Assembly: GCA_026125665.1 (NCBI GenBank)
Contig: JAHCKS010000020.1
Coordinates: 1 to 64,000 of the forward strand
Length of the DNA stretch: 64,000 bases
DNA from: Rubrivivax sp.
GTDB taxonomy: Bacteria; Pseudomonadota; Gammaproteobacteria; Burkholderiales; Burkholderiaceae_C
Reading direction: 5' to 3'
A program made the position numbers and the translations under genes. The notes below the pieces were generated by a model. It searched no databases. It saw only the letters and a list, made by a program, of their open reading frames with translations, and had not been told where the DNA came from. Below, piece by piece: positions 25,758 through 33,930 of the stretch. Position 1 is the first letter of the stretch. Every line of letters starts with the position of its first letter.

Positions 25758-26878
25758 GCCTGGAGCCTTTTGCCTCGTCGCGCGCGCTCAGCCTGGGCGT
25801 CGAGCTCGAGCTGCAGATCGTCAACACGAACGACTACGACCTCGCGCCGCAGGCCGGCGACCTGCTGCGCGTGCTGGCCGGCCGCAAGCTGCCCGGCGAC
25901 GTGAAGCCCGAGATCACGCGCAGCATGATCGAGCTGTCGACCGGCGTGTGCCAGGACTTCGGCCAGGCGATCGCGCAGCTCGGCGAGATCCGCGACGCGC
26001 TGGTCGATGCGGCACGGCAGCTCGAGCTGGGCCTGTGCGGCGGCGGCACGCACCCGTTCCAGCAGTGGAGCCGCCAGCGCATCTACGAGACGCCGCGCTT
26101 CAAGCAGGTGTCCGAGCTCTACGGCTACCTGTCGAAGCAGTTCACCGTGTTCGGCCAGCACGTGCACGTCGGCTGCCCGTCGGCCGACGAGGCGCTGGTG
26201 CTGCTGCACGGCATGAGCCGCTACATCCCGCACCTCATCGCGCTGGCCGCGGCGTCGCCTTTCGTGCAGGGCGTGGACACGGGCTACCACTCGGCGCGGC
26301 TGAACTCGGTGTTCGCTTTCCCGCTGTCCGGCCGCGCGCCGTTCGTCACCCGCTGGGCCGACTTCGAGGCCTTCTTCGCGAAGATGACACGCACCGGCGT
26401 CGTCAAGAGCATGAAGGACTTCTACTGGGACATCCGGCCCAAGCCCGAGTTCGGCACGATCGAGGTGCGCGTGCTCGACACGCCGCTCACCATCGAGAAG
26501 GCGGCGGCGCTCGCCGCGTACATCCAGTGCCTGGCGCGGCGCCTGCGCAGCGAGCAGCCGTTCGAGCTGCACGAGGACGACTACCTGCCCTACACCTTCA
26601 ACCGCTTCCAGGCCTGCCGCTTCGGGCTCGACGGCGACTACGTCGACCCCACCACCGGCGAACACCGCCTGCTGCGCGACGCCGTGCGCGACACCTTCCG
26701 CGACATCGAGCCGCACGCCGTCGAGCTGCAGGCCGAGCCGGCGCTGCGCCTGCTGCGCGCCGAGGTCGAAGGCCACGGCAACGACGCCACCTGGCTGCGC
26801 CAGCTGCACGAGCGCGAGCAGCTGCTGCCCGAGGTGGTGCGGCAGCAGGCGCGCCGCTGGGCGGGAGCCGAAGCTTGA
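25754..26878 (+). CDS. ybdK: YbdK-type carboxylate-amine ligase (GCS2 family)
   Basis: A 374-residue protein of the glutamate-cysteine ligase family 2. The start [20 protein letters not shown] and the motifs [47 protein letters not shown] and [20 protein letters not shown] are those of YbdK proteins. These form gamma-glutamyl amide bonds; E. coli YbdK has weak gamma-glutamylcysteine ligase activity. Its ATG overlaps the stop of the antiporter gene (ATGA), and a second antiporter follows. Since KefB/KefC efflux is gated by glutathione and its adducts, the arrangement hints at thiol-linked control of the transporters. That link is inference. Confidence 0.93.
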   Translation: MSLEPFASSRALSLGVELELQIVNTNDYDLAPQAGDLLRVLAGRKLPGDVKPEITRSMIELSTGVCQDFGQAIAQLGEIRDALVDAARQLELGLCGGGTHPFQQWSRQRIYETPRFKQVSELYGYLSKQFTVFGQHVHVGCPSADEALVLLHGMSRYIPHLIALAAASPFVQGVDTGYHSARLNSVFAFPLSGRAPFVTRWADFEAFFAKMTRTGVVKSMKDFYWDIRPKPEFGTIEVRVLDTPLTIEKAAALAAYIQCLARRLRSEQPFELHEDDYLPYTFNRFQACRFGLDGDYVDPTTGEHRLLRDAVRDTFRDIEPHAVELQAEPALRLLRAEVEGHGNDATWLRQLHEREQLLPEVVRQQARRWAGAEA

Positions 26879-26933
26879 CGGCACCGACACCGGCGGCATC
26901 CGGGCCGGCCGCCGCCGCGATGCGAGGCGGGCG

Positions 26934-28403
26934 GTGAGCGCGCCGGACACATCAGGCGCGGCGGGCAGCGAGCTCGCCTGGTCGTACGTCCTGCCCACCA
27001 CGTGGCCGCAGGCCAACCTGGTGGGCATCTTCGGCCTGCTGCTCGCCTTCGGCGTGCTGGGCGGCCTGCTCGCCGCACGCGCACGCTGGCTGCCGACGAT
27101 CACCGGCTTCATGGCGGTCGGCCTCGTCGCGGGGCCTTCGGGCCTCGGTCTGCTGGGCCCGAAGGCACTGGCCGGCACGACCGCGCTGGTCGAGATCGCG
27201 CTCGGCCTCATCCTGTTCAAGCTCGGCGTCACGCTGCACCCGGTGAAGGCGCTGCGCAACCGGCGGCTCGTCGTCACCGCACTCGCCGAGGGGCTGCTGA
27301 CCTTCGGCGTCATCCTGGCGCTGATGCTGTGGATCGACGCACCGCCGGTGGTGGCCGTGCTCGCCGCGGCGATCGCCGTCTCCTCGTCTCCGGCGGTGCT
27401 GATCCACGTCGCCGAGGAGCTGCACGCGAAAGGGCCGGTGCTCGAACACGCCCAGTCGCTGGTGGCGGCGAACAACGTGCTGTCGTTCATCCTGTTCTCG
27501 CTGGCGCTGCCGGTGGCGCTGCTGGGGCAGCGCTTCACGCTCGCCACGGCGCTCGCGTTGCCGGCCTACCAGCTGCTGGGCGCCGTCGTCGTCGCGGTCG
27601 TCGTCGCGTGGCTGGTCACTTCGGTGGCGCGGCTGACGCGCGCCGACGAGCTGCACTTCCGCTTCGCGCTCGTCGTCGGCGCGGTGATGCTGACGCTCGG
27701 GCTGGCGCAGGCGTTGAAGGTCTCGAGCCTCTTCGCCGGGCTGGCGCTGGGCATCGCCTGCCGCTGGCTGCAGGGGCGCACGCGCCTCACGCGCGTGGAG
27801 TTCGGCGGCGGCGGCGACGTCTTCTTCGTCATCCTGTTCGTGCTGGCCGGCGCCAACCTGCACCTGCAGGAGCTGTGGCTGTATGCGCCGCTGGCGCTGG
27901 CCTTCGTCGCCGCGCGCACGCTGGCCAAGCTCGGCGCGGTGGCGGGCTGCGGCCTGGCCTTCGGCGCCGGCGCCCGGCCGGCGCTGGCCAGCGGCCTGCT
28001 GCTGGTGCCGATGGCGGGGCTGGCCATCGGCCTGGTGCAGACGACGACGCAGCTGATGCCCGAGGTCGGCACGCGCGTCGCGGCGATCGTGCTGGCGGCC
28101 GTGGCCATCTTCGAGACTGTCGGCCCGCCGATCGCCGCGTTCGCCATGCGCTTCGTCGGCGAGGCCGGCCGCGCCTTGCGGCGGGACGACGACGTGCCCC
28201 CCATGCCGGCGCCGGGTGCGGCGGCGGATGCGCCGCTCACCGTGCCGCCTGGCGCCACGTCGGCCGGCGCTCCGACGACGGCACCGGCTCAGGCACCGGC
28301 TCGAGCACGAGCGCCTTGGTCGGCCGGGCCCGTGGCGGCGCCAGCCCCCCCGACGCCAGCGACACCCGGCGCAGCGACACCACCGCAGGCGCCGGGCCGA
28401 TGA
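26934..28403 (+). CDS. Kef/CPA2-like cation-proton antiporter with Pro/Ala-rich tail
   Basis: A 489-residue protein with about 12 membrane segments between residues 28 and 410. Key segments are LPTITGFMAVGLVAGPSGLG, VEIALGLILFKLGVTLHPVK and VSSSPAVLIHVAEELHAKG, which fit CPA2/Kef-type exchangers. No RCK domain follows; instead the last 75 residues are a low-complexity Pro/Ala/Thr tail (DDVPPMPAPGAAADAPLTVP and onward). The start is a GTG 55 bp after the ybdK stop. It shares an operon with the first antiporter and ybdK. It converges with the Usp gene at 28498. Confidence 0.82.
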   Translation: MSAPDTSGAAGSELAWSYVLPTTWPQANLVGIFGLLLAFGVLGGLLAARARWLPTITGFMAVGLVAGPSGLGLLGPKALAGTTALVEIALGLILFKLGVTLHPVKALRNRRLVVTALAEGLLTFGVILALMLWIDAPPVVAVLAAAIAVSSSPAVLIHVAEELHAKGPVLEHAQSLVAANNVLSFILFSLALPVALLGQRFTLATALALPAYQLLGAVVVAVVVAWLVTSVARLTRADELHFRFALVVGAVMLTLGLAQALKVSSLFAGLALGIACRWLQGRTRLTRVEFGGGGDVFFVILFVLAGANLHLQELWLYAPLALAFVAARTLAKLGAVAGCGLAFGAGARPALASGLLLVPMAGLAIGLVQTTTQLMPEVGTRVAAIVLAAVAIFETVGPPIAAFAMRFVGEAGRALRRDDDVPPMPAPGAAADAPLTVPPGATSAGAPTTAPAQAPARARAPWSAGPVAAPAPPTPATPGAATPPQAPGR

Positions 28404-28446
28404 TGCGAACGCTGCGCTGCGCCGGATCGGGCGTGCGCGGCCCACC

Positions 28447-28491
28447 TGCGCGACGCCGGGGTGCGCGACGCCCGCGTGCGCGACGCCCGGG
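28447..28491. repeat. Three 15-bp tandem repeats
   Basis: TGCGCGACGCC-GGGG, TGCGCGACGCCCGCG and TGCGCGACGCCCGGG follow each other in the 94-bp gap between the convergent antiporter and Usp genes. A fourth partial unit (TGCGCCTCA) ends at the Usp stop. They may be a mutational hotspot or a weak terminator region. Confidence 0.7.
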
Positions 28492-28497
28492 TGCGCC

Positions 28498-29007
28498 TCA
28501 GGCTCGCGCGCGACGCGGCCGAGCCCGGCTCCCCCGGCTGACCGTGCCGCGCGCCGCCGGCAGCGCGCGCGTGTCCTCGCGGCAAACCAGCACCGGCACC
28601 GGGCACCGCTTCAGCAGCGCCGCCTCGACGCTGCCGCCGAACAGCCGCGCCAGCGTGCCCCGCGCCTGCGACCCGGTCACCACGATCGACGAGCGGCGTT
28701 GTCGCACCAGGCGCAATACCGCCTCCAGCGGATCCTCGTCGCGCGTCATCACCTCATGCACCGCCAGCCCCTGCGCGACGAGGAAACGGCGGGCGCGTGC
28801 CAGCGCCCGGTGGCCGAGCGTGGCCGCAGCGACCTCCTCGGCCGTCTGCTCCGTCTCCAGCAAGGGCAGCGAGCCGCCCTCGATGGGGTAGTCGGGCACG
28901 GGCATGTGCAGCAGCACGTCGGCGCCCAGGCGCGCCGCCAGGTCCATGCCGAGCCTGCCGGCGACGACGCCGGCCGGCGAGCCCTCGAGCACGATGTGGA
29001 TGCGCAT
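28498..29007 (-). CDS. Universal stress protein (UspA-like)
   Basis: A 169-residue Usp-domain protein. The first strand is MRIHIVLEGSPAGVVAGRLG. The ATP-loop region is SSIVVTGSQARGTLARLFGGSVEAALLKRCPVPVLV, close to the G-2x-G-9x-G-S/T pattern of ATP-binding Usps. The last 20 residues are basic. AGGAGCTGGTTC precedes the ATG. It is encoded 60 bp downstream of the large permease and probably with it. Usps protect cells in stationary phase, low oxygen and other stresses; the exact mode is unknown. Confidence 0.88.
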   Translation of the reverse strand: MRIHIVLEGSPAGVVAGRLGMDLAARLGADVLLHMPVPDYPIEGGSLPLLETEQTAEEVAAATLGHRALARARRFLVAQGLAVHEVMTRDEDPLEAVLRLVRQRRSSIVVTGSQARGTLARLFGGSVEAALLKRCPVPVLVCREDTRALPAARGTVSRGSRARPRRARA

Positions 29008-29067
29008 GAACCAGCTCCTTCGCGAAGCGCGCCGGTGTTTCGATGGCCGCGGCTGCCGCCTGCGGCC

Positions 29068-31185
29068 TCAGCCGTAGCGGCCCGCCAGCGCGATCGACAG
29101 CCCGCCCCACATGATGACGAACAACGGCGCGCCCACGCGCAGGAAGTCGCCGAAGCGGTAGCCGGCGGCGTTCATCACCAGCAGGTTCGTCTGGTAGCCC
29201 ATCGGCGTCAGATAGCACAGGTTGCAGCCGAACAGCACCGCCAGCACCATCTGCTCGGGCGGCGCGCCGAGCGCCTGCGCCAGCGAGATGGCCAGCGGCG
29301 TGCCGATGGCCGCGGCGGCGTTGTTCGAGACGAAGTTCGTCACGAGGCCCATCAGCGCCATCAGCAGCGCCGCCACCCAGGCGGGCGACAGGCCCGCCAG
29401 CAGATGCCCGAGGCCGCTGCCCATCCAGGCCGTGGCGCCGCTGACGCCGAGCGCGTCGCCGAGCGCCAGGCTGGCGGCCAGCAGCAGCACGACCTTGGCC
29501 GACAGCGAGCGCACCACGTCCTTCCACGAAAGCACGCCGGACAGCACCAGCACGGCGGCACCGAGCATGCCCGCCAGCGCGATCGGCAGCAGCTTCGTCG
29601 CAGCCAGCACGACCACGCCGGCCAGCACGGCCAGCGCCAGCGGCGCGTCGTGCTGGCGCGGCGCCACGAAGCGCTGGTCGAGCAGCAGGCCGACACCTTC
29701 GCGCTGCGCCAGCCGCAACGCGTTCTCGCTGCCCTGCACCAGCAGCACGTCGCCGGGCAGGATGGTGCGGTCGGCCAGGTCGCTGCGCTGCCAGCCCGTG
29801 ACCACCTTGCGCGGCCTCAGGCCGACGACGACGATGCCGAAGCGCTCGGCGATGCGCTCGAGGCGCACGCTGCGGCCGACGAGCGGTGAGCTGGCTTCGA
29901 CGACGAGTTGCGCGACGACGCCGGCCGGCCGGCGTTCCTTGCCGCGGCCGGTGGCATCGTCGTCCTTGGCGCGTTCGGCTTGTTTGACCTTCTCGGCCTT
30001 CTCGGCGCTCCTGGCACTCCCGGCGTGGTCGTCCTCGCCCGCCCCGCCGGCTTCCGCGCCCGTGCCGCACTCCCCGGCCCGCGCGGCGGCCGGCGCCGTC
30101 CCGGCCCTCTCGGCCTGCCCTGGCTCCGTCACCTTCGCGGCCGGCGCGGCGAGCGCCGCCTGCGCGGCCGGCGGCGCCTGCTCGACCCGGTGGGCCTCCC
30201 CTCGCGCCGCGTCCGCCGTGCCCGGTTCTGGCGTGTCCTTGCTGCCGGCCACGTCTTCGCCGGTCTCGACGTCGTGCAGCGGCGTGTGCAGCAGCTGCTC
30301 CAGTTCCTTCAGCCGCGGCGCCGTGGCACGCAGCAGCAGGCGATCGCCGGCCCGCAGTTGCAGCGAGGGCAGGCGGGCCAGGCCGCGGCCACCGCGCCGG
30401 ATGTCCACCAGTTCCAGCTGCCGGCCCGCCGCCGCCAGGGCCTCGCGCAGCTGCCGGCCGTCGAGCCAGCCGCCCTCGGGCACCGTCAGCTCGGCGTCGA
30501 ACACCTCCTCGCTCAGCAACTCGGGCTCGCCTGTCACGTGGCGCAGCAGCCAGGGCGCCAGCAGCCACAGGTAGAGCAACGCCGGCACCGCCGCCACGGC
30601 GACCATCCCGGTGAAGCTGAACATGCCGAGCGCCGGCAGCCCGTGCGCCGCGGCAAGCGCCACGACGATCAGGTTGGTGGACGTGCCGATCGTCGTGGCC
30701 ATGCCGCCGATCAGCACCGCGTAGTTCATCGGCAGCAGCAGGCCGCCGGCGCCGGCCTTGGCGTGGCTGCCCGCCGCCAGCAGCAGCGGGATCAGCAGCA
30801 CGACCACCGGCGTGTCGTTGACGACCCCGCTGGCCGCACCCGCGGCCACGAGCACGGCCAACAAGGCCAGCCGCGGTGAACGCGCGGCGATGGCGGCGAG
30901 CCGGCGCGCCGCGGGCGCCAGCGCGCCGGTGACGACGAGACCTTGCCCCACCACCATCAGCGAACAGATGGCCACCAGCGCCGGGTTGCCGAAGCCGAGG
31001 TAGAAGCGCGTCGGGTCCACCGGCCCGTCGGCGCCCTGCAGCGGAAAGACCGCGAAGCCGAGCGGCAGCAGGGCCAGCACGGCCAGGCAGACCGTGGCGA
31101 TGGGCAACCGGTCCCAGATGAACGCCGCGAAGACGGCAACGGCGAAGGCGATGCAGGCCCAGCCGTGCGGGCCGAGCCCGGTCAT
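29068..31185 (-). CDS. SLC13/CitT-type permease with two RCK_C domains
   Basis: A 705-residue membrane transporter. The N-terminal half has about 6 segments, with the divalent-anion/Na+ symporter signatures LVAICSLMVVGQGLVVTGAL, GVVNDTPVVVLLIPLLLAAG and MNYAVLIGGMATTIGTSTNL. Two RCK_C (TrkA_C) domains follow: VPEGGWLDGRQLREALAAAG with LRAGDRLLLRA, and SSPLVGRSVRLERIAERFGI with LPGDVLLVQGS. Between them lies about 110 residues of Ala/Glu/Lys-rich low-complexity sequence, unusual for the family. The second hydrophobic half ends with LTPMGYQTNLLVMNAAGYRF. Similar proteins move sulfate or other anions; the ion is not certain. It probably forms an operon with the downstream Usp. Confidence 0.88.
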   Translation of the reverse strand: MTGLGPHGWACIAFAVAVFAAFIWDRLPIATVCLAVLALLPLGFAVFPLQGADGPVDPTRFYLGFGNPALVAICSLMVVGQGLVVTGALAPAARRLAAIAARSPRLALLAVLVAAGAASGVVNDTPVVVLLIPLLLAAGSHAKAGAGGLLLPMNYAVLIGGMATTIGTSTNLIVVALAAAHGLPALGMFSFTGMVAVAAVPALLYLWLLAPWLLRHVTGEPELLSEEVFDAELTVPEGGWLDGRQLREALAAAGRQLELVDIRRGGRGLARLPSLQLRAGDRLLLRATAPRLKELEQLLHTPLHDVETGEDVAGSKDTPEPGTADAARGEAHRVEQAPPAAQAALAAPAAKVTEPGQAERAGTAPAAARAGECGTGAEAGGAGEDDHAGSARSAEKAEKVKQAERAKDDDATGRGKERRPAGVVAQLVVEASSPLVGRSVRLERIAERFGIVVVGLRPRKVVTGWQRSDLADRTILPGDVLLVQGSENALRLAQREGVGLLLDQRFVAPRQHDAPLALAVLAGVVVLAATKLLPIALAGMLGAAVLVLSGVLSWKDVVRSLSAKVVLLLAASLALGDALGVSGATAWMGSGLGHLLAGLSPAWVAALLMALMGLVTNFVSNNAAAAIGTPLAISLAQALGAPPEQMVLAVLFGCNLCYLTPMGYQTNLLVMNAAGYRFGDFLRVGAPLFVIMWGGLSIALAGRYG

Positions 31186-31352
31186 GGCAGCGCGACGACG
31201 CGCCGAGGGGGCACGGGCATCCCTTCGGCTGGGGTTTCAGGCGACATTCGGATCTGGCGTTCGGGCGCGGCCCGCGCCCGCCGGGCATGGCCGCCGACCG
31301 CGTGGATGATAGGGGCCGGCACTGCGACGCAGGCGCTGCCGGCGCGTCGGCG

Positions 31353-31751
31353 TCAGCGAGGCGAGTCGGGCGGGTCGTCGCGCGGCGGCGCGGGGCGTTT
31401 CACCTCCGTCGACGTGTTCTCGGCGCCGCGGCGCGCCCACCAGGCCACCGCCAGGCCCGCCGCGGCCAGCGCCGCGGCCGCCGGGTGCCTCTTCGCGCTG
31501 CGCAGCATCACCAGCGCCAGCGACAGCAGCCACGGGCGGTCGCGCAGCATCGCGAACAGCGGCGCCGCCCACCCGGCACCGGCCGCGGAGGCATCGCCGA
31601 CGGCGCCGGCGACACCCAGCGCACGCCCGACCCGCCGCGCTCCGGCGCGCAGGCCATCGAGGGCCGCGGCGGCCTCGGCGCGCTGCAGCTCGCCGCGCAG
31701 CCGCAGCACCTGCATGCGCATGCGCAGGTTGCTGTCTTCGGGGCGTGTCAT
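31353..31751 (-). CDS. YqjK-like small membrane protein
   Basis: A 132-residue protein starting MTRPEDSNLRMRMQVLRLRG. It has an amphipathic, charged N-terminal helix and a hydrophobic segment near residues 94-109 (KRHPAAAALAAAGLAVAWWA), ending in a Pro/Arg-rich tail. It follows the YqjE-like gene by 5 bp. The set YqjD-YqjE-YqjK is common in proteobacteria; YqjK members are short, basic and have one membrane segment. Similarity is judged from layout rather than a strong motif. The 167 bp upstream of the permease (31186-31352) follow it and hold the permease promoter. Confidence 0.65.
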   Translation of the reverse strand: MTRPEDSNLRMRMQVLRLRGELQRAEAAAALDGLRAGARRVGRALGVAGAVGDASAAGAGWAAPLFAMLRDRPWLLSLALVMLRSAKRHPAAAALAAAGLAVAWWARRGAENTSTEVKRPAPPRDDPPDSPR

Positions 31752-31756
31752 CGTCG

Positions 31757-32164
31757 TCACCCCGCCGCTGCAGGCGGGGCTGGCTCGCGCTCTTGCGCTT
31801 CGGAAGGCAGCAGCGCGTCGCGATCGCGGGCCAGTTCCTCGAGGGTCTGGGCAAGCAGCGGCGGCGCCTCGCGCATCTCGCGGCGCACACGCGCGACGAG
31901 CCACCCGGCCACGCCGCACAGCAGCGCCGCCAGCGGCAGCAGAGTCAGCCAGCCGGCTAGCGGCCACAGCGCGAGCACAGCCGCGGCGACGAGCGACGCC
32001 AGGCCGACGACCGCCAGGGCGCAGGCAACCAACGCCAGCCCGAGCCAGCGCCCGACCTCGGCGCGCGCCTCGGCCAGCTCGAGCGAAGCGAACTTCGCCC
32101 GCGTCAGCAACAGGCTCGCGCCGCTTCCTGCCAGGCGCCGCAGGTGGTCGATCGGCCCTCCCAT
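31757..32164 (-). CDS. YqjE-like phage-holin-fold membrane protein
   Basis: A 135-residue protein of the phage holin family Hol44 (YqjE). An N-terminal amphipathic helix (ASLLLTRAKFASLELAEARA) is followed by two membrane helices (LGLALVACALAVVGLASLVA and WLTLLPLAALLCGVAGWLVA) and a charged C-terminus. It is the middle gene of the minus-strand unit DUF883-YqjE-YqjK. Its role is unknown; the YqjD partner in E. coli is a membrane protein that binds stationary-phase ribosomes. Confidence 0.82.
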   Translation of the reverse strand: MGGPIDHLRRLAGSGASLLLTRAKFASLELAEARAEVGRWLGLALVACALAVVGLASLVAAAVLALWPLAGWLTLLPLAALLCGVAGWLVARVRREMREAPPLLAQTLEELARDRDALLPSEAQEREPAPPAAAG

Positions 32165-32183
32165 GTCAGGCCGTGCCGCGGGG

Positions 32184-32492
32184 TCAGCGACGCGACGAGA
32201 CGAGCAACCCGAGCAGGAAGCTCACCCCCGAGGCGATGCCGATCGCTCCCCACGGGTGGGCATGCACCCAGTCGTCGGTGGCACGCGCCGCGGCGCGCGT
32301 CTGTTCGGCGACTGCCGTCTGCGCCGAATGCAGGCTCGCCTGGGCCCGCTCCAGCGCGGCGCCGGCGCGCTCGCGCAGTTCCTGCGCCTGTGCGCCTGTG
32401 GCAGCCGCGGCCTGCTTCAGCAGGCTCTCCACGTCGTCCAGCACGATGCGCGCATCGGCGACCAGCCGATCCCGGTTGACGGTGTGATTCAT
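32184..32492 (-). CDS. DUF883 / YqjD-ElaB family protein
   Basis: A 102-residue protein with the DUF883 layout: a long charged helix (RLVADARIVLDDVESLLKQA, LRERAGAALERAQASLHSAQ) followed by DDWVHAHPWGAIGIASGVSF and a membrane helix ending LLGLLVSSRR. E. coli YqjD, ElaB and YgaM of this family are tail-anchored inner-membrane proteins that bind ribosomes in stationary phase. The ribosome site AAGGAGGTCAC is very strong. It is the first gene of the unit, divergent from a Usp gene, and an FNR-like box lies 63 bp upstream. Confidence 0.92.
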   Translation of the reverse strand: MNHTVNRDRLVADARIVLDDVESLLKQAAAATGAQAQELRERAGAALERAQASLHSAQTAVAEQTRAAARATDDWVHAHPWGAIGIASGVSFLLGLLVSSRR

Positions 32493-32554
32493 GTGACCTC
32501 CTTGCCTTGTCGCGATTGAATATGCGGATGCTAGGCGGCGGCCCAGGGCCCTCG

Positions 32555-32568
32555 TTGAGCGGGGTCAA
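32555..32568. promoter_or_regulatory. FNR/Anr-like box
   Basis: TTGAGCGGGGTCAA fits the FNR half-site pattern TTGA-N6-TCAA (consensus TTGAT-N4-ATCAA). It lies between the divergent DUF883 and Usp genes, which are typical low-oxygen or stationary-phase genes. Binding is not shown. Confidence 0.5.
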
Positions 32569-32618
32569 GGACGAGGCGGCAGCGCCGCGTCGTCGCTGCG
32601 GCACGCCGACGGGCAGAA

Positions 32619-32643
32619 GTATATTTGTTTCTATACAATAGTG
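32619..32643 (+). promoter_or_regulatory. AT-rich operator/promoter (motif copy 2)
   Basis: GTATATTTGTTTCTATACAA (then TAGTG) contains TATATTTGT, the motif shared with 24444 and 37083. CTATACAAT holds a good -10 element (TACAAT), and TATT(T)GT...ACAATA forms an imperfect palindrome. It lies 54 bp before the Usp ATG. Confidence 0.6.
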
Positions 32644-32696
32644 TCCGGTGCCTGCGCCATGTCCGCCGGGCCGCCAGGCTGCAAGGAGCGTCGTCC

Positions 32697-33248
32697 ATGT
32701 ACAAGCGCATCCTCATCGTGCTCGACACGCGCCCGGTGTCGAGGGCGGCGGTCGACGAGGGTCTGCGCCTGGCCGCCGCACACGGGGCGGAGGTGACGTT
32801 CATCGCCGTGCTGCCGCACTACCCGCTGCCGATCTCAGAGGCGCCGTTCCTCGACGGCGCGGCGGAGCGCGAGTTCGAGCTGGCCGCGCAGGCCAACGCC
32901 GACAGGCTGCTGGCCGAGGCGCGCGACGCGGCCGAAGAGGCGGGCGTGATGTCGCACACGATGGTCGGCAGCGGCGAGGACGCGACGGCCGTCGTGCTCG
33001 ACGCCGCGCGGCACCGTCGCAGCGAGCTCGTCGTCGTGGCCACCGAGGGTCGCAACGCGCTGATGCGCCTGCTCACCGGCAGCGTCATCCCCGGCCTCAT
33101 CACCGCAGCGCCGGTGCCCGTGCTGGTGTGCCGCCCGCCCGAAGCACCGGAAGCCGGAGTCACGCCGGGCACGCGCGCACCGCGCCGGCGCGCCGCCCGC
33201 AAGCGCGCGGCGGCCGCTTCCGCCGAGCCGCCGCAGGCCCCGACGTGA
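32697..33248 (+). CDS. Universal stress protein with basic AlgP-like tail
   Basis: A 183-residue protein. Residues 1-145 are a Usp domain: MYKRILIVLDTRPVSRAAVD, the middle VGSGEDATAVVLDAARHRRS, and the ATP loop VVATEGRNALMRLLTGSVIP. The last 35 residues are Pro/Ala/Arg/Lys-rich (TRAPRRRAARKRAAAASAEP), like the histone-H1-like tails of AlgP-type proteins, and could bind nucleic acid or membrane. An AAGGAG ribosome site precedes the ATG at 32697. The upstream region has both an FNR-like box and the AT-rich motif. The MarR gene follows at 103 bp. Confidence 0.88.
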   Translation: MYKRILIVLDTRPVSRAAVDEGLRLAAAHGAEVTFIAVLPHYPLPISEAPFLDGAAEREFELAAQANADRLLAEARDAAEEAGVMSHTMVGSGEDATAVVLDAARHRRSELVVVATEGRNALMRLLTGSVIPGLITAAPVPVLVCRPPEAPEAGVTPGTRAPRRRAARKRAAAASAEPPQAPT

Positions 33249-33350
33249 ACCCTTGCAGGATCGCACGCCGGCCCGTGCACGGCTTCGGCCGCCCGGGGGC
33301 GTCGGCCCGGGCCGGCAATGAATAATCGTCCTTCCCGCGAGGAGGAGACC

Positions 33351-33902
33351 TTGCCCCGCAAAGAGAACGGCCGAGCAGCCGCCAAGCCCGTGCCCGCCCG
33401 CACGCCGCGCGGCGATGGCGCAGGTGCCGCACCCGACCTGGACAACGACGCACCCGTGCGCGTGCTGCGGCAGTTCCGCATCGTCTTCAACGCCGTCAAG
33501 ACGCACTTCCAGCAGGTCGAGCGACGCGCCGGCATCGGCGGTGCTCAGGTGTGGGCGTTGTCCGTCATCCGCGACCGGCCGGGGCTCGGCGTCAACGGCC
33601 TGGCCGAGGCGCTGAACATCCGCCAGCCCACGGCAAGCAACCTGATCAAGGGCCTGATCCGCCAGGGGCTCGTCGAGGCCCGGCGCGAAGGCCCGGACCG
33701 CCGCGCCGTGCAGCTGCACGCGCTGGCCGAAGGACGCCGCATCCTGCGCCGCGCCCCCGGCCCGTTCAGCGGCGTGCTGCCGGCGGCCCTGGCCTCGCTG
33801 ACCCCCGAGGTGCTCGAGCGGCTCGAGGCGGACCTTGCGGCGCTCATCGAGGCGCTCGGGGCCGACTCCCAGGCCGCCACGGTCCCGCTGGCGCAGCTCT
33901 GA
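33351..33902 (+). CDS. MarR-family regulator
   Basis: A 183-residue regulator if the TTG at 33351 is used, which has the ribosome site GAGGAGGAGACC just upstream; the ATG at 33318 has none. After a disordered basic N-terminus, the winged helix reads FRIVFNAVKTHFQQVERRAG, SVIRDRPGLGVNGLAEALNI, RQPTASNLIKGLIRQGLVEA and RREGPDRRAVQLHALAEGRR. It lies inside the stress island next to a Usp gene and converges with otsB. It is the only stand-alone regulator in the 24-38 kb region, so it is the first candidate for binding the TAYATTTGT elements. That is inference. Confidence 0.85.
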   Translation: MPRKENGRAAAKPVPARTPRGDGAGAAPDLDNDAPVRVLRQFRIVFNAVKTHFQQVERRAGIGGAQVWALSVIRDRPGLGVNGLAEALNIRQPTASNLIKGLIRQGLVEARREGPDRRAVQLHALAEGRRILRRAPGPFSGVLPAALASLTPEVLERLEADLAALIEALGADSQAATVPLAQL

Positions 33903-33930
33903 CGCCCGCGGCGGCCCCGCCTGTCAGACC

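Noticed and set aside
28441-28500. CRISPR-like array
   Set aside because: The 15-bp units are directly adjacent with no spacers, and there are no cas genes in the window.
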